Positions 32,432 through 43,989 of a DNA stretch of 64,000 nt are shown here, piece by piece. The translations under genes and the position numbers were made by a program. The notes under the pieces were generated by a model. The model was not told the DNA's origin. It searched no databases and saw only the letters and a program-made list of their open reading frames with translations. This DNA is from Ganoderma boninense. Its lineage: Eukaryota > Basidiomycota > Agaricomycetes > Polyporales > Polyporaceae. Location of the stretch: the NCBI GenBank assembly GCA_002900995.3, contig CM035312.1:2996602-3060601 (forward strand). The letters run 5' to 3'. The stretch's first letter is position 1; each line of letters starts with the position of its first letter.

Positions 32432-35400
32432 ATGGGCAACAACAAGAAGAAGAAGACTCAAACCCCCGCGAAGAAGCCGGCCAATCCACGGCCGCCCGAA
32501 AAACCTCCGTCGACCCCGACGAAGGATCCTGGAGCTGGAGCCGAGGACCTGGCGCCCTCGCATTCCACGCCCACCCAGTACGGATCCCACGGACAGCGCG
32601 ATGACCGCTCTGTCCGCTCTTCCCAGCCAAACCGACCTCGCCGCTGGGCCCAACGATCGGATCGAAGCCCGCACTACAGCGAGCCCGATCTTCGTCGGGG
32701 CCTCACAGAATTCGCGGAGGACGCCCAACTGAGGTACGACACCCTCGCCGATGAATTGGCGAGGGCGCAAGCCAAGCAAGAGGCCCTGACCGACGAGCTC
32801 GAGGGAATTCGAGCTCGCCAAGCTGAGCGCCGCTCGAACTTCGCAGAAAAGACCGAGCGGTTCCATGAGGAGCTCGCAAGATCCGTCAGGGATCTGCGAG
32901 GTGAGCGCCTCAACCTGGACGAATCAGCGTCCCAGGCACGCGCGCCGCCCCGACCGCGAGCCCCGGAGGATGACGGAGTCACGTACGCGGACCCCGCTGA
33001 CCTGATTGAACGCGGCCAGAACAACTTGTTCCGGTCGCGCGATGACGACGAAACAACCGGCGCGTACGAGAACCGCGTTAACGCGCAGACCCGCTTCCTC
33101 GCGCAGGAACATTACCGACTCGGCGCGGAGAAGCGCAACGCCGAAGCCGAGCGCAAGTGGCGGGAGATGACGGGAGAAACAGGCCATGAGCAACAACGTG
33201 AGCACCCCCGTCAATACCGGCGTCACCATGGGGGACAAGCCCCCCCCGACGGCAGCGGCGACGGCAGCACCACGACGACTCGGAGCAGCCGCGACAGGAG
33301 CAGGCAGGGTCGCTCCCGGTTGAACCACCCGCGCGGCATCCCCAGTTCGCGCGGGCACTCTAGGTCGACTCAAGGCCACCGCCATGGAGCTGGTGGCGGC
33401 CCACCGGGACGAGGATCCCCGAGCGATGATAGCGGTGATGACCCGCCTCCGGGAGGAGGCGGGCGCAGCCCATCCTCCCGCCGTTCGGCCTCCGGGAATG
33501 ATCGTCGGCAGAACAGCCGGCGGCCGTCGCAAGCCCCTGCTCGACAGCGGGGTACTCGGAGCCCGTCGTACTTCCAGTACGACGACAAGGACGCGGCCAT
33601 AACGGCCGACAAGGACGACCCCGATGCGGGGAATGTCGACAAACAACTCGAAGTGATTCGAGCTGCTATCCGCGCCCGGGTTGGCTGGGACATGCCAGAC
33701 CTCCCAGCCATGAAAAACATAAAGAACATGCCGCCCCCCGAAAAGTTCGGGGGATCTGACGACGCCGAGGGCTTTATGGCCTGGCTGAAGGCGCTACTGC
33801 GCTGGATGGCCCTTGGTCGCATCACCGGTGACGAGCTCGACCATGTCCGGGTACAGCTAGCTGGACAGTACCTGGTTGACGAGGCTCGCCGCTGGTACGA
33901 CGACACCGTCGACAGTCTCGACGGCGTCGGCAGTCATTGGAACTTTGAGCAGGTGATCTGCGCACTGTATCGCAGGTTTATCCATAGATCGACCGCCCGC
34001 GCGGCGGCCGACCAATTTAATACGATCCGGTATCGTAAGGAGACCGGGGTATTGGGACTGTACGAGGCCATGGTTAACCTGGCGCGCCGCATGCCAGAAC
34101 CACCGGACGCATACTCATTCAAGAAGAGATTCATGGCTGCCTTGCCTGAGGACATTTGTGTCCCCATGCTCAAGAACCGACGGGTGTCGATTGAACAATC
34201 AACGCCCGACAGCCTCCGCAAAGCCGCGATTCGGCAGGAGAACGCGAACAGGGCGGTCGGCGAATACCTCTCGCTCATGCGTGGCGCCCCCTCGGGGAGC
34301 AACCGCGACACGGGTAAACCGGATCACGGGCATGATCGACGGGATAACCAATCCCGCCCGCACCAACCGTCCCGGAATGCCGTGCCCCGGCACGACAGTC
34401 TCCGGCCAAGGTCAAGCACCCAGCCGCCACGTAATAGCAGCGGCGGGCATCACCAGCCCCGGCGCGACCGGCCATACCAGTCGCGCCCCAACCAGCAACC
34501 CGGAGCCCAGCATAGCTCCGGGAGGAACAACGCTGGCAATAACAGTGGCCAGCGCTCCACCCCTGCTCCGAACGGTGCACAGGCGTCCGGATCAAACCCG
34601 GACGCCAAAATACAGTGTTACAACTGCAAAGGCTTCGGGCACTACGCCTCGCGGTGCCCGAAGGCGGCGGCCCCTCAACTGAGGGCCGCTCGCGTATCTG
34701 ACGAAGAACCGACCGCCGCCGATTCCCCCAACGGGACCGGCGGTCCCGAACCAGCGTCGGACGGCAACGAGCCGCCCAATGAGAACACCGAGCAGGAGGC
34801 TCCTGTCGGCGACGACGGGGAAGTGCCCGACGCAGCCGGCGCCGTGTACGAGTCTGACGAGCAGTTCTACGACCTGGACGGGTCGCAGTACGATTCTACA
34901 GAAGAATATGAGGCCGCGTTCTCCGACAGCGAGGAGGACGTGGTTTGGTTTGGCGCGATGCGTACCGGAGGATCTGCAGAGGTGGAAGCAGACCCCCTGG
35001 ACCCCTCAGTCTCTCCCGAGACTGGTGTTGGTGACATCCACTCGGACCTCGTCGAGCCCGAGGTCGAGCGACCCACCTCCCCGCTACGGATGATGATCCG
35101 GCACGGCGGGGCAATCGGACTATATGAGGTGTTCGATTACGTCGACGACGTCCACTTCGAAGTAGTAGGGACGATACCCCGGCTCCCGCGGCCAGAACCC
35201 TCGACGTACTCCGAACCGGAGTACGACTCGGATTTCTACGACGACATGCCCGGGCTAGAACCACGGCCCGGGGCTTCTCGGGAAGGATCCCCCGTGGCGC
35301 GTTCGCCCACGTCACGGACTCCACCACCCTCTCCACCGCCTCTCCCGCCATGGACACCTTACGGTTACCCTCCATTCGACCGGGGCGAGTCTGATGTTCG

Positions 35401-38400
35401 GGCGGAGAGCCCTCTGAGGCCGGCACGGCCTCCGCCCACACTAAGCATGACCCGGGATGTCGAGATCCCGCTAGAGCGCGAGGCAGAGGAGGAATGGCAA
35501 AGGTTTGCCTCCTCTACTCGGGACGACGACGCAGCTGAAAGGCTGCGCCAATTCTGGATCATCGTGGTGAACCAGAACAGCGCCCTCACGCGGGAGCTAG
35601 TCACGCAACGTATCCAACGGGACACATTGCAAATCCAACTGAACTGGACCCGTTTTCAGCTGGCCCGTGCGCTCCACCATGAGCGCGCGCTCATCCCAAA
35701 CACGGTGACCGATGTACGGGAGCGCGCCGCTCCCTACGAGGGCCACCGTCAGGAGATTCGAGGACGGATCCTACTCGAAGTAGATCCGTTCTGTGACGAC
35801 CTCAGCGACGACGAGATGCTGGACAACGGCCACATGGAAGAAGAGCCGGACGAGTTCCTCGTCCGGGATGTACTCCGCTCCACCTTGCTCGACCCCTTGC
35901 CGCTACGGGACGAGGATCGAGCAGGGCCATCTTGTCGAGCAATGCGCGTGAGCGCGCCGCCCGATCCTCCGGCCACGCCTGCCACATACGTGACGCGGGC
36001 GCGCAGTGGGCGACGCCCACTGTTAAGCGAGAATGAGCAGGAATGCATTGTCGTCCTGCTCACCATCAGCGGCCTTGAAGCACTGACCCTGCTGGATTGT
36101 GGGAGCACTACTCAACTACTCGACAACAGCTTTGCCGACATCTCTGGTGTCGAGGTTGTCGAGCTCGAGAACCCAGCCATCCTCCAGTTAGGATGCGCTG
36201 GTAGTAGGTCCCGCATCAACTTCGGGACCACTGCGCCAGTGACACTGGGAGGTTTCGGCGCCGACGTGTACTTCGACCTGGCCAATTTGGACAGGTACGA
36301 TGCAGTACTAGGGACCCCATTCCTGCGACGATTTGGGGTCCTCCTGGATTTCAAGAGTAACTGCGCCATCATCGACGGCGTGCGATACCCGGCCTTATCG
36401 AAGCCACAAATTTCGGGGCAGCTACGGAAGCGAGGAGGTGGCAACCGACAAGGGCGTCAGGTTCCTAAGAAGCCCACTCGCCCCTCTCAGCCCCGACATG
36501 ACTGACTGTCGACCGCCGGTAACGCCGCGAGCACTATTGCCCTGTGCGCGGCAGCTGTATGGCCCGCGGCTGCCAAGCCGCGCCGAACGGTTCCTAAGGA
36601 CCCCGATGCAGATCGCATCTCCGCGATACGGGGTGCCGTTTTACTGGAATATGACGACTTACTCCAGCCCGTCCCGCCAGGATTGCCTCCATTTCGGGAG
36701 GTCAATCACAAGATTCCCCTGATAGACGCTGAAAAGCGCTACCAGTACCGACTACCTAAGTGCCCCGAGGTGCTGAAAACCTCGCTCCTCGAAAAGATAG
36801 AGCGCTACACCAACGCCGGTTGGTGGGAGCCTGCTCAGGTGGAGCAAGCCGCTCCACTGCTTTGCGTGTATAAGAAAGATGGAGGACTGCGAACTGTCGT
36901 AGACCTCCGACAGAGGAACGAGAACACCGTGAAGGACGTCACGCCCTTCCCGGACCAGGAACAGATCCGACATGACATCGCTCGAGCCAAATATCGCTCG
37001 AAACTCGACATGTCAGATGCCTACGAACAAACCCGAATCATCGAGGAGGATGTATCGAAGACAGGGTTTTCAACCGTGTATGGCACGTTCCTCAGTCACA
37101 TAATGCAACAAGGAGATTGCAACGCGCCATCCACCTTCCAACGGTTGATGACGCGAATCTTCCGGTCACGGATCGGCATCTGCGTGCATGTATACCTTGA
37201 CAATATATTTATCTTCTCTGACACCATCGAGGAGCACGAAGAGCACCTGCGATGGGTATTTGCCCAGCTGAGAGAACACCGCATGTTCCTCAGCCGTAAG
37301 AAATGCAATCTATACGCAGAAGAGATGGATTATCTGGGGCACCTGATCGACGATCAGGGCCTCCACGCTGACTCCGACAAAATGAGTCGTATCCGCAACT
37401 GGCCGATACCAAGGAACTATCATGAGGTTCAACGGTTCCTTGGCCTTGTACAGTACTTAGCGCATTTCATGCCTAATGTATCTATGTTCACCACTCCACT
37501 GTCTTCCATGATGCGGAATGGACAATCATTCTATTGGCGGCCAATACATACAAAGTGTTTCGAGCAGATCAAGCAGCTCGCTTGCCGCTCGCCCATCCTC
37601 AAACCTATCGACCCCAAGAACCCAGATACTATCTGGGTCATAACCGACGCCTCTAAGTCAGGCGTCGGTGCAGTGTATGGCCAAGGACCCGACTGGTTCA
37701 ACTGCAGACCAGCCGGGTTTATGTCCAAGAAATTCTCCGATGCCCAGAGTTCGTACTTCACCTACGAAATGGAAGCTCTGGGTGTACTGGAGGCCCTCCT
37801 GAAGTGGGAGGACAAGCTGATCGGCCGGCACTTCGAGGTGGTCACCGACCACTGAGCGCTGGAGTTCCTACAAGACAAGAGCAAGATCACTCCTAGGATC
37901 GAGCGGTGGCTCATATACCTCAGCCGGTTCGACATGCACATCGTGTATGTCAAAGGAACCACCAACCGCGTCGCCGACGCGCTGTCCCGATACTTCCTCA
38001 ATGACGGGGCCGAGGCGAAGCACTGATACGACCTTGTATCGGCGGACGCCCGTCTCGACCCAGAGGGCGAGACGCTCACGGAGAACCGGATAGCTGAGTT
38101 GCGATCCGGCCGAGTACTTGACAATCGTGAACCTCGAGAGGTCGAGGCTGACGAGCTAGCCCGACACCTGCACCCGCTCCCCTCGCCGGAACCTCGGGAC
38201 CAGCCGGACGACGACGTAGACTTGACCGCAGCGGAATCAACCGGGCGAGGCCCGCCACTGGACACCCTTGTGCTTTCGAGCGCAGAGATCTGTTCCCAGA
38301 TCAAGGCAGGCTATACCAAGGATCCAGTATTCAAGAAGATACTGGAACGGCCGGCCGACCATGCCCGATTCCGCGTAGAATCGGGCCTCATACGCCACCT

Positions 38401-39952
38401 CAGCCGAGACAGTAATTGGGTACTCTGCGTACCTTGGGTACGCAGTGGACGGAGGATGATCGCTGAGATCATCCTCCACTAGGCCCACGAAACTGTGGGT
38501 CACCTCGGAGCCCGGCGTACCGGCGACTATGTGCGCCGATGGTATTGGTGGCCAAGTATCGGCCACGAAGTCGACAGATTCTGTCGATCTTGCGGGAAAT
38601 GTCAGACTACCAAGGTCTCGAACCAGAGACCCGCCGGGTTGCTGCACAGCATGCCGGTCCCAGAACGACCATGGCAATCGATTGCCATGGACTTTGTTGG
38701 TCCTTTCCCCGAGTGCGAGGGAAAGGACTATCTATGGGTTGTCGTTGACCGATTCACGGCAACGGCGCACCTGATCCCCACGGTCACGACCGTGCGAGCC
38801 TCCGAGCTCGCATGGGTATTCATCAGGGAAATTGTGCGACTGCACGGCCTACCATCCTCGATCGTGTCCGACCGGGACTCCAAATTCATCTCCAAGTTTT
38901 GGAGAGAGGTGCACCGGCTGCTCGGCGGCAAGCTCTTGATGTCGACTGCGTACCATCCGCAGACGGACGGGCAGTCCGAGCGGATGATCCGTACTGTCTC
39001 GCAGATGTTGAGAGCGGCGGTGCAGCCCGACCAGCGCGATTGGGCGCTGAAGATACCGATGGTCGAGTTTGCAATAAACTCGAGCCGAAACGCATCGACC
39101 GGGTTCACCCCGTTCGAACTAAGTGGAGGGTTCATGCCCTCCATGATACGTGAGCTCTCCGACGAGCCCGCGCTACCTGGGGTGCGCGACTTCGCAGAGC
39201 GCGCACTCGACTACCTACACCAAGCGCACGACGGTCTAATTGCCAGCCGAGTGATGCAAACGCATCACGCGAACCAACGACGCCGGGAAGAGGACCCCGG
39301 CGAAGAAAAGAGGTTCGCCGTGGGCGAACGGGCGTACTTGTCGACCGAAAAGCTAAATATGCCGAAAGGGAGAGCTCGCAAGCTGCTCCCGAAATACATT
39401 GGTCCATACAAGATCATACGGGCCGCGCCGGAGACGTCGACATACATGCTCGAGCTGCCGCCGGAGCTCGCTGGGCGTGGAATTAAGCCAGTATTCCACG
39501 TCCATCGACTGAGACCGCATGAACAGAACGATGACGCGATGTTCCCACATCGCGAGGCGCACGCATTCTACGACTTCGGGGAGGACCCCGAACATGAACA
39601 GCTCGTGGACGACATAGTCGCCCACGAATGGTCCAGGAACTCTGTGAAGTTCCTGGTGCAGTGGGCCGACGGGAGCTCGACGTGGGAGCCGTGGAGCACC
39701 ATCCACGAGTTGGAGGCCCTGGATCGCTACTTTGAGATCCAGGGGGTATCGGATTGGAAGGGGCTCGCCAAGCCCCCGAAGGACAAACCGCGCCGAGGGC
39801 GCGGCACCGACCAGGAAGCGGATGAGGAGGCCGCACCAGCGATGGCGCAGCCCCAAGGAGAGGAGACAGCGGAAAAGGAGCAACAACGCCCCGCCGGTCC
39901 GGAGCCTAGGCGGTCCGCACGGCTCCGAAAGTCCCGGACCGGGACGCCGTAG
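32432..39952 (+). pseudogene. Gag-Pol polyprotein, one frame with four in-frame stops
   Basis: From the ATG at 32432 a single frame extends 2507 codons to the stop at 39950-39952 with no indel, but with stops at 36503 (TGA), 37853 (TGA), 38024 (TGA) and 38480 (TAG). Domains in order: charged coiled-coil N-terminus; retrotransposon Gag core (around residues 430-600); CCHC knuckle CYNCKGFGHYASRC at about 729; long acidic linker; retropepsin-like segment with LLDCGST (Asp1221) and AVLGTPFLRRF; RT with KLDMSDAYEQTRI and MQQGDCNAPSTFQRLM; RT box YLDN where YxDD is expected (AAT at 37202-37204); RNase H (ITDASKSGVGAVYG, VTDH); integrase zinc site HETVGHLG...CRSCGKC and core MDFVGPFP, VSDRDSKF, GQSERMIR; and a chromodomain (VKFLVQWADGSSTWEPWSTI). 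The first stop separates Gag-protease from RT and might be a natural read-through stop; the other three fall inside Pol. Confidence 0.92.
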
Positions 39953-40577
39953 GCACTCAGCCACCGGCACCACGACTGTACAGTTGCTGCGCAGCCACCT
40001 CACGGCGCTGGCGCTAACCGTACACGCCGCTCTCCCTCCCACGCACCTCCATCACCTATCCCACACTCGCTTCTCTCCCATGCCCACTTCCAGTAACAGC
40101 GCGCCGCAAGCATTGACAAACCGGGGGAATGATCCCCGCGCCCCCGGCAACCCACCCGACACCAGAAAACGGGACGCATCGCGTCCCCCAGAAGGCGAAC
40201 GCCCTGCTCGCAGGGCGCCATGGAGCTACGACCCGGACCGACACTGCGTCGCCCATCCCGAGGGATGCAGCAATTGCGATCACTTTCTCAACCACCTCGA
40301 CAGCCACGCTGCTGCCGGGGTCTCGTCCCTCACCCACGCCCGCGACGCGCTGAAGTCCGCCCTGACACGCGACGAGTATCGCCGCGGATATAATCAAGGA
40401 TTCGACGAGGGGCAGCAAGACGCCGCGAAGGAGCTCGCGGCGGCCCGCGAGCCCAATGAAGAGATGAACACCCTCCGGACGCAGCTTCGCGCCGCGGAGA
40501 AAAAGATTGACGACCTCCGCGACGTCATCATCCGGCACCGCTCGGCGCTCGGCCTCCCCGTGAACTACGAGAACCCC

Positions 40578-42981
40578 AGCAGCTGTGGTAAGGATAATGT
40601 ATTATTTACCGGAGATAGCCTGGCACTGCAATGCAATATAAACCGACTCTGCTCGTAATGTAATACAAAGCCCCAGGATAATGCCCGGAGTTTCCTAATA
40701 CAGTAGGCAGCCTCCGGAGGGCCTGTTATCAGTGCCCGGGCTGGCGCTTTTCTGCTTATCAGCTTAGATAACGCTCTCCGGGCTTATCTGCCATCACTCC
40801 GGGGCTTCCCCATCAATACTGACCTCCCATCAGCCACCCGAGCCCCTCCCGCCCCGCCACTGCCCAATATGGAAAGTGCTCGGGTGCCTGCACCTGGGCA
40901 CTTTGCCCTTGCCATATCTCTGTCAAATCTTGACCGTTTCCCATGATATTAGGTGCGTTTTAATCGCATTTTTAATGCGCTTCTAACGCGTCTATTGCGT
41001 CATACTAATATTGTCTACTAACATGTGTATATAGGTATCTATGGTCGCCCTAGGGGGCGGTAAATTGGCCATAGCTCGGGCGTTTTTGGACGGAATCGGA
41101 CGATCTTTGGTGCGTCTGGTAGGTGTACAGTAGTACTAATTGGCGATATAATTTGTTTGAACAGATATAACCTAATAAATATACTACAGGGCGATCAATA
41201 GTCAGCCACAGCACCATTCTACCCTCCATAACTCAGCAACCGCTCGACCGAAATTTTTTCCCGTCATACCACTGGAATGGAGCGATCAGCAGCTTTCAAA
41301 CGAGCCCAAGATCGTCCCAGTCCGACCACTAGAGCCTCCGGAATGCCCATCCCCTCCTCCTGCCCCCACCCTGGCACTGTTTGGGCCATATCTCTAGCAG
41401 TTCTTCACCAAATCACGTCGTTTTTTTGTCTTACACTCTGAGATACAATGGCTACCTTGTCGCAAAATTCGACTGTCCCATTCGCTCTGAATCCCATGTG
41501 ACAGTGGTATCAGCAATTACAGTTGTACCCCCTCTCGACGTCTTTCTGTCTCTGTGATTATTGTAATCTATGTGCGATTCAATAGCCATATACACTAGCT
41601 ATCAAATGAAAAAAGATTTGAAGGAAACGGACAAAAACTGGCAGAGATATGAATTTATGATTTCTGAGTGTCTTACTGGAGGACTGCTTGGCTTCCGAAT
41701 AGGCTGTAAGACGTGTCTTACACAGCTTATCTAGCCTCACTCAGAATGAAGGCCATGTATCCTGGGCATTTCTCAACCGTTTTTTGTGATCTTTGGTGCG
41801 TTTTGAAGCTAGCATTTAGTAGCATTCAGTCCACACCACAATCAGAAGGTATTCATTCACAACAAAGAGTGACTCAGGAGACTATTTGCAGCACAGAGAA
41901 GCATGTAGCAATTGCAATTGAAAATACATGAGTGTAGTATTTACTGTGAATACACAGGCCAGTAAAACAAATATAATACAACAAGAACGACGTGATTTGG
42001 TGAAGAACTGCTAGAGATATGGCCCAAACAGTGCCAGGGTGGGGGCAGGAGGAGGGGATGGGCATTCCGGAGGCTCTAGTGGTCGGACTGGGACGATCTT
42101 GGGCTCGTTTGAAAGCTGCTGATCGCTCCATTCCAGTGGTATGACGGGAAAAAATTTCGGTCGAGCGGTTGCTGAGTTATGGAGGGTAGAATGGTGCTGT
42201 GGCTGACTATTGATCGCCCTGTAGTATATTTATTAGGTTATATCTGTTCAAACAAATTATATCGCCAATTAGTACTACTGTACACCTACCAGACGCACCA
42301 AAGATCGTCCCAAACGGTGCAGCCGTTCCTGAGATACATATACCCTGTCCCTGAGGAGGAGGGGGTATGTGTACCGGAGGAACGGCTGGACGGAATCAGA
42401 CGATCTTGGGCTCGTTCTGTGCGCGTTGTCAACGCGAACAGAACGCGCCCAAGATCGTCCTGTTCCGTTCAAAAACGCCCGAGCTATGGCCAATTTACTG
42501 CCCCCTAGGGCGACCATAGATACCTATATACACATGTTAGTAGACAATATTAGTATGACGCAATAGACGCGTTAGAAGCGCATTAAAAATGCGATTAAAA
42601 CGCACCTAATATCATGGGAAACGGTCAAGATTTGACAGAGATATGGCAAGGGCAAAGTGCCCAGGTGCAGGCACCCGAGCACTTTCCATATTGGGCAGTG
42701 GCGGGGCGGGAGGGGCTCGGGTGGCTGATGGGAGGTCAGTATTGATGGGGGAAGCCCCGGAGTGATGGCAGATAAGCCCGGAGAGCGTTATCTAAGCTGA
42801 TAAGCAGAAAAGCGCCAGCCCGGGCACTGATAACAGGCCCTCCGGAGGCTGCCTACTGTATTAGGAAACTCCGGGCATTATCCTGGGGCTTTGTATTACA
42901 TTACGAGCAGAGTCGGTTTATATTGCATTGCAGTGCCAGGCTATCTCCGGTAAATAATACATTATCCTTACCACAGCTTGT
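40578..42981. mobile_element. 2.4 kb long-terminal-inverted-repeat element (Mutator-like, non-autonomous)
   Basis: The ends AGCAGCTGTGGTAAGGATAA (left) and the reverse complement of the right end (ACAAGCTGTGGTAAGGATAA) begin inverted arms of 845 bp (40578-41422) and 996 bp (41986-42981) around a 563-bp AT-rich spacer. It is flanked by a 9-bp duplication GAGAACCCC (40569-40577 and 42982-42990); removing the element and one copy restores the reading frame of the host ORF across the site. Long inverted repeats with 9-bp duplications are typical of Mutator-like elements. No transposase or other coding sequence is seen inside, so mobilisation in trans is implied. The left arm lacks a 150-bp segment present in the right arm. 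Confidence 0.88.
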
Positions 42982-43468
42982 GAGAACCCCGAGGCCGACG
43001 TCTCGAAGGAGAAGACGATCGGCAAAGCGCCCGGCTCACGAGGTCCAGGCGGCCCTGGACATGTACGACCGCCTGGATCGCGAACGGGAGAACGCACACC
43101 GCGACGACGAGCGACGACTACGCGAGAAGGCCCGGGAATCCCGCACGGGAGCCCGGCTCGAGCCCGACGGCGATGTCGTGATGACATCGCCGCGCCGCCG
43201 GCCCCAGCAGGACCCAATCCCGTCATCCTCGACGACGGCCACACGGACCACCGCCGCACGCTCAGAGCGCGCGGCGGGCAAGGAACGCGCTCGGTCGCCC
43301 GCCGACAGCCGCGGATGCGGACGTGACCGCGAGCGCGAACGGGAGCGTGAGCGTGAACGCGCTAAGCAGCGCGAACGGGAACGCGAGCGCGACAAGCAGC
43401 GCGAGCGTGAACGTGGGCGCAGCCGCGAGCGGAGCCGCCACGGTGAGTCCTGGGAGGACTCGGTGCGC

Positions 43469-43989
43469 TAAGGCTGAACATAGGTCCAGGTTTCATGCAG
43501 TTCAACCTGGCTTGAACCTGGATATTTACCTATAGGTTGTGATCTGTAGGTTACAGGTACTTGTGTTATGAATCAGCCACAAATCTAAATCAGGCATCTT
43601 GGAAAAAGTAACCTGGATCTGTAGGTTTGGGTATGGGTCACTTGTAGGTTGATTCACACTTCAACAGCTAAAAATAGGATAAATTGAAGGCTTTAGTTAA
43701 TAAATTGACCTTGTATAGCTTAATACTGCATATATAAGCATATTTCTAGCATAGAAAAGACTACTAACACTCAATAATAGACCAAAATCTTCAACAGTAG
43801 CTGAGAAAATACTATATTTAGTATTCAAATCAAATCAATGATTTAACCTATAACTTATAGGTTTGTTACCTGTAGGTTGTAGGTAAATAGTTGATTTGAT
43901 TTATACAGATCCCAATCAAGCTTTTGAAAGTGGCCAAACCTGCAGGTACAGATCCCAATCAACCATAGGTTGACCTACGTTCAGCCTTA
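43469..43989. mobile_element. 521-bp hAT-like MITE
   Basis: Terminal inverted repeats TAAGGCTGAAC...GTTCAGCCTTA are flanked by the 8-bp direct duplication CGGTGCGC (43461-43468 and 43990-43997). An 8-bp duplication and TA-starting short inverted repeats are characteristic of hAT elements. The interior is AT-rich, non-coding, and contains several copies of a GTAGGTT/ACCTAYA-type motif near both ends (subterminal repeats, which often bind hAT transposase). Excision with one duplication copy restores the host frame exactly. Confidence 0.88.

Noticed and set aside
33370..33906. Minus-strand frames inside the Gag region
   Set aside because: Shadows of GC-rich Gag coding sequence; no motifs.
40581..42978. 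4-bp target duplication AGCT for the long-inverted-repeat element
   Set aside because: AGCT is a palindrome and part of both arms; excision at AGCT creates a stop in the host ORF, whereas the 9-bp GAGAACCCC solution keeps the frame and aligns the termini.
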